DNA of 64,000 bases from Cardinalis cardinalis (Eukaryota; Chordata; Aves; Passeriformes; Cardinalidae): assembly GCA_014549065.1 (NCBI GenBank), contig JACDOX010000167.1, positions 641,021-705,020 on the forward strand, given 5' to 3'. Positions 22,531-33,831 of this stretch are shown here, in pieces. The notes beneath the pieces were generated by a model that worked only from the letters and a program-made list of their open reading frames with translations, did no database searches and had not been told where the DNA came from. The number at the start of each line of letters is the position of its first letter. Position 1 is the stretch's first letter. Made by a program: the position numbers and the translations under genes.

Positions 22531-24504
22531 TTTTTCTTCCCTTTAATACAAATGGCTCCATCTGAAGAGATAACACACAGGCTGGTATACACATGTGGAA
22601 GAAGATAGGGCCACGTTTGGTATACAGGCAGTGATTATCAGCATGAGTGTTTAAGTTTGTTCCAGTTTGGGGGTGTTGAGGAATGCTAATTGAAATTGTC
22701 CATGTTTTCTGAAGCCCAGGGGTTTGATTCTGGCCACCTTTCCTTGGGGTGAATGTGTTTGTTTTGTTTTGTCCAAAACACAANTGCTAATTTCTAAGAA
22801 GTAGCCAAACAACAGATCTGTGAGAGGTTCCCAAAGTGCTTTGTGACACTAAGTCAGGTGTATATCCTGGAAAACCCCAACTTGCAAAAAAAAACCACTT
22901 TGGGAAGACTGGCACTCCTGGAAAATTTGGACCAAATCTAGCAAAGAAGGGCATGGGAGGGGATACCTGACCAGGGCTGTCTTACAACCTGAATGTTTTC
23001 AACATAAACTCCAAGTGTTTGGTTTCCAGATTGTAGCACCTATGTGGGTGGTGGGAGGAAACCATGGACTTGCCATGTGGATGGGCTTGAGACATTGCTG
23101 CGTTTCCATGCCCTTTGTCTGGAAGCAGGGAGCCCTGGTCCCTGCCCATGGGTCAGTCCTGGCTGCAAGGGCTGGCTCCTGGCTCACTCTAACCCCATCC
23201 AGGCTGCTGGGGNTCACAGTCAGCTCTTGCAGTCTCCAAACCTGTGTGATTCTCCTCCAACCCAGCAGAGAGCTGCCTTTTACAGGGCTGTGGANTGCAG
23301 GGGGAATAGTGCCAGGACAAACCTTGCAGGGTCTGCAGTCGATAAGCATCTCAGCAGGTCAGAGAGGGATCACATTCCCATTGCCCTACTTCATCTTTTC
23401 CCTCTCCTTCCAGCCAGGCTCTCCATTACAAAATGTACAAGCCAGGCAGAACAGCCCATCTCCCCTCATTCNTGTGCGTGCTTGTGTGTGTGTGTGTGCA
23501 ATCATTTTTCTCCTCTGTCAGAAGACAAAGCTGGCTTGTAAAAAACCCATTAATCTGAGCCCATGCCTCGTGCTCCTTTTCTGCTGTGCAGGACTCCAGA
23601 GGAAGTGCTGAACGAGACATTCTGCTGTGCTAATGCCTCCTAATCTTCCCCTCTACCCTGATAGTCTCCAGCAAACCCTTGCTGAGCACTGGGGCTATAC
23701 GTCTTCACGGCTGCTCACCAGGGGCATCATTAGGAAAGGGCTCTTAAATGGCTTGACATTCATGGCTTCCCAGAGGAATGGAGCTGCTGACAGATCTCTC
23801 CATTTGGAATATGAAATCTATTTGTTCAGATGCATAATGACCGATTTGTCTTCTCAGAGGAGCTGCTGCTGAGTCCTGGGACTCAGTGGTGGTGCTGCAG
23901 GCCAGCAGCTGCATGCTGAGACCACAGCAGAGCCAGCCCTAAGTGATGCTGATTAGAGGAGAGGGGAAAAACAGCCCTGAGGGGGCAGAGATTGTCGGAG
24001 AACTGCAGTCCAGGGATGGAGAAGGTCTGGAGAAAGAGGCTCTGCAGAGATCCAAGCCAGGGAGAGTGCTGGANCTCTCTGAGGCTGGAGGGGAAAGGAA
24101 GGTGGCAGAGCCATCCCGGAGGAGATGATGGGTCGTGCTGCCATCTCCTGTAGGGAGCCTTGACCATGGCCTCGTTTTCTTGTTGGCAAGCAGTGCCTGG
24201 GCACTCAACCCACGCTGCACCAGTCCTGACACCAGGTGGGAATGGACACTGCTGGTTCTTCTGCTGCTGGGCAGAGCATTGTGGAGAGCAAAGTGGGACA
24301 GCAAAGCAGCATCACAGTTAGGGGCACAGCGCTTCCATACCCAAGGCTTCACCAGGAAAGGTCACACCTTCCCTTCCTGTTTCATCCCCTCAAAGCCTTG
24401 AGCAGCTTCAGGGCAATGTAGGAAGCTCTGGGGCAAGGAAAGAGCAGAAATTCCTGATGGGAAAGCAGAGAAATGATATCAGAACCCAGAAGGGATTGAG
24501 GAGG
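22531..24504. other. Non-coding stretch
   Basis: No gene recognised. A (TG)8 run lies at 23483-23498. 23620-23880 has a TAAT-bearing, low-repeat texture that could be a conserved element. The plus-strand open frame of 198 codons (23015-23611) contains three N bases, overlaps another long frame and crosses the TG run. Confidence 0.45.
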
Positions 24505-24610
24505 CAGAGAAGCTCACAGAATTACAAAATCAGAGAATGCTGGTGCTGGAAGAGACCTCTGGAAATNATCTAGCGTGGCCTCCCTGCTAGAGCAGGGCAT
24601 TGCACTTGGG
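24505..24610 (-). mobile_element. CR1 LINE 3' tail fragment, minus sense
   Basis: The plus strand reads CACAGAATTACAAAATCAGAG, then GGTGCTGGAAGAGACCTCTGGAAAT and CTAGAGCAGGGCA. This is the reverse complement of the last ~100 bp of an avian CR1. It is severely 5'-truncated or broken and non-coding. Confidence 0.75.
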
Positions 24611-27600
24611 GTGATGCAGTCCAGAGTAAAAGAAGGACACAAAAAGGGCAGATGTTAGAAAAGCTCCACCGAAACAGGAGAAATCAGATCCCTGGGGAAA
24701 CAACCTGGAAGCAAGACTCGTTCTGCAAGTGACCTGCATGGATCCAGCATTCCAACTGCCTTGCAGTGGGAGCTGCTGGCAGGTTGTAGGGATTTCCTGA
24801 GGGATAAGGGCAGAAGATGCCCCGAGCACTCAAAACTTCATCCCAGCCTTCATCAAGGGTGCAGGGAAGGACCTCATTTCCTGACACCCTCCCACTGCAG
24901 CTGAATCGAGGCACTGACCTCTACCACCGAGGTGTGGGATTTTCACTCCTAGGGGAATCCCAACATTTCAGTGTCTGCTTGTTTTTCCCAAAAGGGATGG
25001 AAGAGTTGCCGTTTCGAAATTTTCCACAGAGCGATAATGAAACAAACAAACAAACAAAATCAGTAACAACAGAAAATTTGGACAGCAGCAAAATGTTTTG
25101 ATGCCGTGAGAAGGTCTGGCAGGGTTGAACCTATGTGGTGCAGGAATGTGCAGACTGAGGGGATACGGAAAGCTGATGAAAAATTATTCTCAGGTCTGAG
25201 CTCCCCTCTAACCCCCTGACTTGGCATCAGCAAGTCAGAAGAGAAAAAGGCATCTCAGGACAATGCAGTACCTGCTACTTCAATGCCAAAATGTCTGTAC
25301 TTGGTCTGCCTCCCAGCTTCCACCACGGATGAATTCTTTTTCAAAGCAGGAAGCAGCTGAGGATGCCTGGGCTTGTCCCGTGCCAATGGGAGGGCTTCCC
25401 AGGCACACAGAGCCCTGACTGCTGNGAATGCTCCAAAGCCAGCTGCCTGCACGATAATTGAATCAGAAGAGCAGGAGGGAAGAGCCACATCTCTGCTCTG
25501 CTGTGTCCCATCAGCAGACTAGTTGGCTATCTGGAGCTTGGGGCTCTTCCAGGGAGCCCTTGGCAGCGCTGCTCACAGGACTGTTTGCCTCTGTAATTAC
25601 AAACAACACCAAGGAGATGCCTGGAGTGCTCAGGGCCACCTTCCATGCTGGGATTTCTCTGTTTGCATTGGGTTATCAGTGTACCATGAATTTCTGGGCG
25701 TGCAAATCAGGACAGATGCCAGCTGGGGAGCAGAGAAGGAGAGAGCTGCAGAGAATGCCGGGCCCCGGGATGTTCCCAGAAGACAAGCCCAGGTCTAGCA
25801 CTTGCCCTGGTCACTGTAGTTAGATGAAGGGTCACTAAGGTGGTGTTCCTGTAGCTTCCTGAGGCACCTCAGGGTGTGCAGCCAGGTTGGATGTGAAGAT
25901 GGAGGAGATGAACATACTCTTNGGGGGTTGTGTGGTCTGGTTCAAAATCAAACCAGCCTGGAATGTATCATCTCCATCACTACCTCCCATGGATCCACAG
26001 GCCAATCTACCACCTGGGCTTTGCTTTCCTCCTTATCCTGCTCTCAGATTAAAAGGAGAATGCTGGTGTTGCTTCACGTGCATTCCCTGTGCTGCTGCAG
26101 AGCTGTGGAAAGAGCCCTGGAGCAGGCAACAAGAGGCAGGGGCAGCTCCAGCAGGGAGCAGAGGAGAAGGGAGCAGGAAGAACAGCTCAGCCAAGGCACC
26201 CAAAATGCCTGCGTTGGCTGCAAACAGCTCTCTGGTGGGAGTGCTGTATGGGTGTAGAAACACAGGCAGACCCAGANTGCATGCTTGCCTTTGGCCACAG
26301 AGAAGGGAACAGGAGCTCTGCTCCAGCCAGACCCAAACCCAGACTCAGAGCCACACCCATTCCAAGATGAGCCATGGTGACTGTTGTACAGCCTGGCTTG
26401 GTCTGTGTGGGCAGAGGGTGCCCTGGTGATGTGTCCATCCAGGGCTGGGAGCAGGTGTGCCAACATTCACCCAGGCCTGGCTGGTCCGTGGGAAGCTGGC
26501 ACCCTGCAGACTCCTGCGAGTCTGAGTCCCCCGGCAGAGTTTGGGGCAGCATTCAGATGAGGCCCAGATGACTGTGAGAGGAAGGAGAATGGCTTTCTCA
26601 AACTGTACAGAGAAGTATTCCCAATACAGCAGCAGAAACATCNATGTCCCTGGGACTGAAGCAGCTCCTATGCGTGTGGATGGATGAGGATGCAGCCTCG
26701 TGGTGTGTCTTGGAGGTGTTGGAGCAGCTCTGTGAGCGGCAAACAGAGTTGTCAGGCACTGCTCTCCACNGACTGCTGGCTCAGCTCCTGTGTGTGTAGA
26801 ACCATGGGTGTCCCCGCAGTCCCTGTGTGTTTGAAGGCTCTGCTGGAGGGAGGCTGCCTCCTTCACCAGCCACTCACAGCAAAGGAAGAGTGGCCCAGCA
26901 CCCAAAACCACCCAGTGATCAAAAGCCTCCTTAGCAGGCTCGTCCCTGTTGCACGAGGGTGACAAAACGAGCAGCATGTCAGACAGATGTTAGCTAATGA
27001 ACTGGAAGGTGCCCAGGGTGCAGCCTCCATCCAGCTGGAGTCACACCAGAAGGTCTGTGCAAGTGNGATAAAGCCCGGCTGTAGACATTTAGCGGGCAGG
27101 CTGTGAAAGGCAGCTTTGAGGCACTTCAAAACCCAGTGAATTGAGTCCATCCTAGTTGTCCCTTACAGGGTGCTAAGACATTNCAATCTTACCTGGTTGG
27201 TGTCAAAGTTCATTCTGGGGCAGCCTAACTGTGGAGGGAGGGTTGGGGGTTGTGCTCNTTTGGGTTTTTGCCCCTCTCTCCCTGCAGTTCTGCTCCCCAG
27301 CACTGTGGGACACCACTGTATCTTTTTGGCAGGCTGTTACCTAGATCCTGGTGCCAGAGGTGAGCACAGCTGCCCGTGGAGCTTNTCTTCCTAAAGGCAT
27401 TCCTGAAGGAGGAGGCCTGGCTTCCCTGAAAAGGGTCTGTGCCTTCTTACCTTTGTCCTGATCTGTTGGATGGTTTCAGACCTTGCTGGCATTCTCACAA
27501 CAAGCTGTACTGCCTCTCTCAAAGTGAAGTGTTTTCAGACAGAGAGTGGGGTGGTTTTTTGCACTCAAACCTTGGAAAACTTGCATTGGGCTTCTCATGT

Positions 27601-28192
27601 AACTACGGGAAGAGAAACGAGAATAAACAGATACCTGTGGTCTTTTAGAGTCCTGATATGTGGCTCAGGCAGTCAGGGCTCTGCCCCCTGACTGGCTCCA
27701 GCCGTGTCCCTGCTGGGGGCATGCCAGCCCTGAGCAAGCACAGACAGCACTGAGGGTCCCCAGCTCCTCCAAAGACCTTCTGTGTCACNGCCATCAGAGC
27801 ACAAGGACAGGCCCCACCAGCCTGGTTCTGCTGTTCACTCTGAGGTCTCCTCAGGTGGGAGAGTCTCTTCATCCTCACCAAGGAGCAGCTGCAAAGGGTT
27901 GTGACGTGNCAGGAGCAGAACACAGCCAAAAGCCTGATGGAATCTGCNATCTCCCTNTGCCCTGGGGGTCTGCCTTGCACCCAACACTGCTCCACAGGGA
28001 CAGTTCCCAGCTGGGGGGGCAGGGTGGCTGTTGGGGATGCTCAGTGGGGGTGAAGACCTCCTCGTCATGCTCCAGTTTCTCCACAATCAAATGGGGCAGT
28101 GGTACACCTCAGTGATCCCACTCAAACTCAGCTGTAAAACCATCACAGCCCTGCTTTGTCCTCTCTGCTCCACAGAAAGCAGCTACNATGGT
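24611..28192. other. Long non-coding stretch
   Basis: Moderate GC and many N bases. The largest frames (210 codons minus at 26345-26977, 180 plus at 25887-26429, 151 plus at 27660-28115) overlap opposite-strand frames and contain N bases and no known domain. I do not recognise any mobile element here. Confidence 0.45.
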
Positions 28193-28285
28193 GCTGGACA
28201 AAGCTCCCAGGATTAGTGTAAATCAGTGGGTATCTAGGTGGTAAAGAAGAGAAAACCTCAGTGGATGTGGGAGAGGTGCTCAGAN
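28193..28285 (+). repeat. Dispersed repeat, copy A
   Basis: About 93 bp starting GCTGGACAAAGCTCCCAGGA and ending AGAGGTGCTCAGA. It is about 94% identical by eye to copy B at 33740-33831 in the same orientation. The flanks of the two copies share nothing obvious. It could be part of a bird interspersed repeat I do not know, or a local duplication. No ORF links the copies. Confidence 0.85.
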
Positions 28286-31251
28286 GCCTCATCATCACTG
28301 CAGGCCTGCACCGATGCATTCATTTGTNTCTCTCCCTGTTGTCCTCCATCAGGGCACTTCCAGGTACTTAGGAGCANCAGCATCCCAGGACCACCTTGCA
28401 GTGCTCAGCCCTGCTCCTGCAGAGGCACAGTGTGTTTGCAGACCTGGCTCCACACTGTGCAGCATTTATGGCTCGAGGAGCAGAGCCAAGCTGCAAAATA
28501 AATGTCTGGCTCCTTTACTGCTGGTTTCTAGCAATGAAGGAGTGCCATAAACTTTATGCAAACTCCCAGGTGAAACCTGCAGAGTGGAGGGACGTATTTG
28601 CTATATTTTTAACTTCCCCTCTTTGATGTGGCATGTTGTTTCCACTTGAACTGTGGTACAAGGGACATCTGTATGGAGGATGGCTCCTTTCCCACTTTGC
28701 TGCCCTTTAGCAGCTCCTATTGCCTTTCTCCACCTAAGCTCCCTGTGCAGAGTGATTTATCACTGGGTAGAGAGCCAGGGGACCACAGGGAAGAGCCTGA
28801 TGGAAGATCTGTGTGACTGATGTGAACAGGCAGCTGAAGCCTGCCAGACACAGTGTCCAGCTCTGTTCCCCTGCAGACACAGGGGAGCTCGTGTAAAACA
28901 CTCATTTTGCAGATGGCAGGAGCATAAGTGTCACATTTGTGTTACAGGACAGAGACAAAGCCCATCTCTTGTCTCTGTGGTCGCTGGGTTTGTGGCTNTG
29001 GTTTGCAGCCTGGCAGTGCCAGCAGCCAGGAGGAGGGAACAGCGTGGTGCAGTCTGTGACAGGGTTATCCCTGCAGCTGCTTTTGCTCCCCAAACCTGAG
29101 CTTTGCGTGCACACCCTGAAACAGGCAGCACCAACCCATGCTCCCACACACCAGAAATGGTGCTTAAAGGCTCATTTTCTCCACTACTCCTTCCCAGCTC
29201 ATCCCTCCACAGAGGTGTGACAAGCTGCTCTGTCCAGCAGCACTTCTGCCTCTCTTGTGTCTTCCTGGCCACACAGGGGCCTTTTGTCTTGGTTCACTTC
29301 ATTGTTCAGCACAATGAGGCTTACAGGGACATCACAACTAACCTTCCTCAACCAGGCCCTTCTCAAACACCCCCAGCTGCTGCAGGGCTGTTGATGGATG
29401 CAGTGCCTGGATCTGCAAGGGTCCTGCCAGCTGAAATCACCTGTGTTTTGAGACACCACTCCAGTGACCCCCTGGAGCAGGAGGGCTTGAGTGCCCACAG
29501 TCACTGGGATGCAGTGGGAGCCTCCAGCATGAGGTCTGTGTGCAGCCCAAGAGGTTTTATCTCCGTGAAGAGCGACCTCAGGGGGGCAGTTCAGNGGAAG
29601 GGGCTGCTCTTTGCCCTGGGAGTGAAACACCAGAGGACAACTTGCCCTTGTGCTTTCCCNGAGGGCACTGGGAGGTCACTCAGCCCGAGCCAGAGCATGC
29701 CTAAAGGAAGCTCTCGTGGGGGTTTGTGTGGTTTTTGGAGCTCCCCTCACAGTGCTCTTGGATAGCTCTCACCTGCTTTTGTTCTCCAGGATCCTCGTGC
29801 TGCTGCGGCTCCTTTTGTTTGCTGAGTTCTTGTTCTCCTCCTCCCTCTCTGGACTTACCATGCCAAATGGATTTTGATTGCCTTTAGCCAGAGATCAAGC
29901 AGTGTTCTCTCTCATTAGAAGCAATATTTGTTGTACCAGGACTCGCATGACCCCAGTGCAGAGAACAATCCCTTTTGCTGCTATGCAGAAGACAAATATT
30001 TGCTGGGACAAAGCACTTTGGATGGTGTTATAGGGAAGATTTCTGCACACTTCAAACATGCAACAGAACTGGCATGCCTTTCCACCAAGTCACATGTACC
30101 CTGACACCTGCTCTATCAGTAAATTTGTAAAACAATGGTTTTATTTTACAGGGAAGAAAATTTATTAAAAGTCTGCCTTTTTTTTTCTTTGCTTATTATT
30201 TCATCTTTTTTTCCCCCCCATCTCTTGAACTGGAATGAAACCAAGTTTCTTAATTTTATTTTAAATGTATTTATAGGTTGTGGGAAAAGAAATGAAAAGA
30301 GCAGTGCTCAACACTGGCCAGCAGCCAACGACCACTTCTTGGTGCAGGAGGGATGAAATGAGTCTCAGCCAGGCTGACTCCCCCTTGCCTACCCTGAGTG
30401 CTCCAACTTCTGTGCTGTTGGCTACTTTGCATCACTGATTTTCATTANAAGTCTAATCAAGGACCTGTTGAATTTTTCCATCAAGAATTTAATCAAAATC
30501 TATTCATTGCCATTACATATTTTGTCTTAAATTTCTTTCCCTTTTTTTTTTTCCCCTGAAGTGAAGGACAATGTCATTTGCAAGTAAAAAGAAAATTAAT
30601 GACCATTTCAAGTTGAGAAACTGAAGTGGAAGAGGTATTTTAAGTGTGTTTTCCCTTCTGAATCTTCGTAGGAAACAGCAAGTGGGGAAATCAAGTTAAA
30701 ATATTTTTCCAACTGCAGAGAGCAAGCTGGACTCTTAGGCTGGAGTGAAGGATCCTTTCCTAAAGTGTCTCATCCTGCAAACCAGAAATTCTGTGTGTAG
30801 CCACACAAAGAGGGAAAACCTGAGCGTGGATGCTTTTCCAGGCTCCAGTTAGCAACCCAACAGGAAAACAGAAATTTCACAGGGAAGGCAGCAGGGTTTG
30901 TGTCTGTCCAGAACTGAGCCATTTCTTCTACTTTAGGNAGCCTTCCCCAGCCTGTGGATGTTGAAGCAGCAAAGGTGAAACTGGGAGAAAGTGGGGNGGG
31001 GAAGTCCTTGCTTGTAGTTGGCTTCTTCTCGGCATGGTCACCTTTCTGTGTTGCTCAGGTTTAAAGTCTGATGAGACGTGCTGATTCCACAGCTGTGAAT
31101 TTCTTCTGCAATAATAATGATCACCCTTTACGCTTCCCTAGCTGCTTCCAGTCCAGGGCCCCTGCGCCTCCACCCAGTAACAGATCCTGTCTTGCCAACC
31201 CTTCTCGCTGATGATCTCCATTTGACAGGCAGAGGGAAACAAACAAACCTT
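28286..31251. other. Non-coding stretch
   Basis: 28490-28620 and 30120-30600 are AT-richer with few stops of interest and could hold conserved elements. A plus-strand frame of 220 codons (29103-29765) contains two N bases, overlaps a minus-strand frame and shows no recognised domain. The left edge of the assembly gap ends in CAAACAAACCTT. Confidence 0.45.
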
Positions 31252-31757
31252 NNNNNNNNNNNNNNNNNNNNNNNNNNNNNNNNNNNNNNNNNNNNNNNNN
31301 NNNNNNNNNNNNNNNNNNNNNNNNNNNNNNNNNNNNNNNNNNNNNNNNNNNNNNNNNNNNNNNNNNNNNNNNNNNNNNNNNNNNNNNNNNNNNNNNNNNN
31401 NNNNNNNNNNNNNNNNNNNNNNNNNNNNNNNNNNNNNNNNNNNNNNNNNNNNNNNNNNNNNNNNNNNNNNNNNNNNNNNNNNNNNNNNNNNNNNNNNNNN
31501 NNNNNNNNNNNNNNNNNNNNNNNNNNNNNNNNNNNNNNNNNNNNNNNNNNNNNNNNNNNNNNNNNNNNNNNNNNNNNNNNNNNNNNNNNNNNNNNNNNNN
31601 NNNNNNNNNNNNNNNNNNNNNNNNNNNNNNNNNNNNNNNNNNNNNNNNNNNNNNNNNNNNNNNNNNNNNNNNNNNNNNNNNNNNNNNNNNNNNNNNNNNN
31701 NNNNNNNNNNNNNNNNNNNNNNNNNNNNNNNNNNNNNNNNNNNNNNNNNNNNNNNNN
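31252..31757. other. Assembly gap (506 N)
   Basis: The run of N abuts a TTCCC array on its right and ends in CCTT on its left, so it probably sits in an unresolved pentanucleotide satellite. Open frames across it are artefacts. Confidence 0.95.
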
Positions 31758-31804
31758 CCTTCCCTTCCCTTCCCTTCCCTTCCCTTCCCTTCCCTTCCCT
31801 TCCC
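31758..31804 (+). repeat. (TTCCC)n pentanucleotide array
   Basis: Nine near-perfect TTCCC units run directly out of the assembly gap and stop at GGGTTTCATGG. The other strand is (GGGAA)n. The true length is unknown because the array is cut by the gap. Confidence 0.95.
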
Positions 31805-32999
31805 GGGTTTCATGGCACATTTTCAGCCACCAGGATGAGTCTTTCCACAGGGAAATAGACCTGTTCCTCACCCTGGGACTGGCCAAGCTCCATGCAATGA
31901 TCAGGAGTGCCCTTGCTGCTGCTGCTCATCAGGACAGCAAAATGATGCTCTGGCACACAGACCCATTTGCATCCAGCGTTCATGCCAGGCTGGGAGGGAA
32001 AAGCAAGCACAGTCCGGCAGAAGGAAGGGCAGAAATGCCCCACTCCAGACCTAGGAAAAACCACAGAAACTAATAAACAGTTCAAACATGGTGTCTGAGT
32101 GCACTGGGCAGCAGAAGAGTTTTAGTGCAGCATGTTGGGGCACATCACAGGCACAGCGAGCTGGGAACAGCTTGGAATTCATCAGACCTGTGTTTGGAAG
32201 TGAGCTGTGCCAGGAGAATTAGGGAGAGCCAAGCCCCCCTTGTCCAGGACAGGGCAGAACAGCTGCCCCTTGGAGCTCCCTCCGGGCAGGNAGGCAGGGA
32301 GGGTTTTCCACATTGTTCCCCAGCACAGTCCCTGTTCTCCTGTGCCTCATTCAGACCTGCACGGGTGGACACCATTCTGAGGCTCCCAGGGGACCAGACT
32401 GTGGCACTTGGTCACCCATGCACTCTCTTTGCAGCACCAAGGGTGTGGAGACTGCAGTAACGGGCAGGTGTTTGCCCTTCCAGCTACAAGCTGCCTCCCA
32501 AAGGCAGGATTTGTGCTNTCATTCCTGGCATCTTCCCATTCCCTGTGCGTGCTGGGTAAAGGGTCCTAACAGGGTTCAAAACTCTCTGGCTGGCATTCCT
32601 GCGTTGGCTCTGGTAATGTACTTCAGACAAAATCAGAATTTCATGGTATCGTAAAGTTCTAAATAAAAAAATAAGGTGACCCTCAAATGCACATAGATAC
32701 TCCAGTTTCCATCTTCAACTCAACTGTGCTTAAACTGCTGAACAGAAAGAGGATTTGGAAGGTCTTTGAAGGACCCTGCAGTTACCAGGATTACCAGATT
32801 AGGTCTCTCAGGGCTCAAAACATTGCTTCATACATCACATGGTGCCNAACCCAAGAACACTGAGAGCCAGGGAGAAGGAAATTTGGCTTGGTTTCTCATG
32901 TATCAACTCTCTGATGTGTCTCTTAAAGCTACAATCTGCCCTTTCCCACTAAACAGACAAAACTGTGGCCATAATGGGTAATTCCTGTCCCCATCCAGC
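31805..32999. other. Non-coding stretch
   Basis: No gene recognised. An ATTTGCAT octamer lies at 31965-31972. Short overlapping open frames only. Confidence 0.45.
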
Positions 33000-33320
33000 T
33001 GCTTGTGAGCTCGTAATGACACTGCAAGGCATCTCTCATTCTGCAAATTCTCCTTTTAAGACACTTTAGGGTCATTCTTTTTTATGGGAAGAAGCAGAGA
33101 GGGGAGGAAGGAACGATCCTGAGGGAAAGAGATAAATAATCTTCAAAGAGAACAATTAGCAATCAATTGCAGCACTGCTGTAGAGCAGAGATAGACAGCA
33201 TATTTCTGGCTTTTAATTCTGATTAATGAGAGAAAGGCCTGGCATTCCCTTTCTCCATCCTTGAGAAACTGGTCTCCTGATTATGTCACAACTGATCTGC
33301 AATTGTTCTCTCTGAAGATT
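33000..33320. promoter_or_regulatory. AT-rich block, candidate conserved element
   Basis: The block contains GAGATAAATAATC, ACAATTAGCAATCAATTGC and TTTTAATTCTGATTAATGAG, with few open frames and no repeat signature. It resembles a vertebrate non-coding element; conservation is not shown. Confidence 0.25.
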
Positions 33321-33739
33321 GTTTATCTCTTTTCTTCATGGTTGCTTTCTCTGGGACCTAAATAAATTGGATCCAGCCAGTAGCAGTTCTTGCTAATTTC
33401 CCCCTGAAGAGGATTTGAGTTTTTGTCAAGCTTATAGGGCACCTGTTTGCTTGGTCTCTGTTGCTTCTTAAAAGATTGTGTTTGAAACATTGCTTTCCAG
33501 CACTGCAGCATCAAGATTGCTGGTAGTTATGTGTTTGCCGTGGATGAAATCAGCAGCAGGGCTCAGCATTGATCTCTAAACGCTCCACAGAGATGACCTT
33601 GGCCAACAGGATTTTTTTAGGATCACACTTTTACAAGCTATGGGGAGCGCCTTGTTCTTCTCCCCTGCTTTTCAGAAAGGAGTGAGATGGGACAGGATTG
33701 CCAGAAGCTTGGAAAAGCCTCAGGCTGAGCCAGCAGGAG
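33321..33739. other. Non-coding stretch
   Basis: Nothing recognisable besides short chance frames. Confidence 0.4.
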
Positions 33740-33831
33740 GCTGGACAAAGCTCCCAGGATTAGTGTAAATCAGTGGGTATCTAGGTGGTGAAGAAGGGAA
33801 AACCTCAGTGGATGCAGGAAAGGNGCTCAGA
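33740..33831 (+). repeat. Dispersed repeat, copy B
   Basis: This is the second copy of the ~93-bp sequence seen at 28193, same orientation, about 5.5 kb downstream, with roughly five substitutions plus an N. The downstream flank opens into sequence with an ATG at 33841, unlike copy A. Confidence 0.85.

Noticed and set aside
29103..29765. 220-codon plus-strand open frame
   Set aside because: Two N bases, an overlapping 143-codon minus frame and no domain I recognise.
31117..32073. 318-codon open frame
   Set aside because: Most of it is the 506-base assembly gap translated as X.
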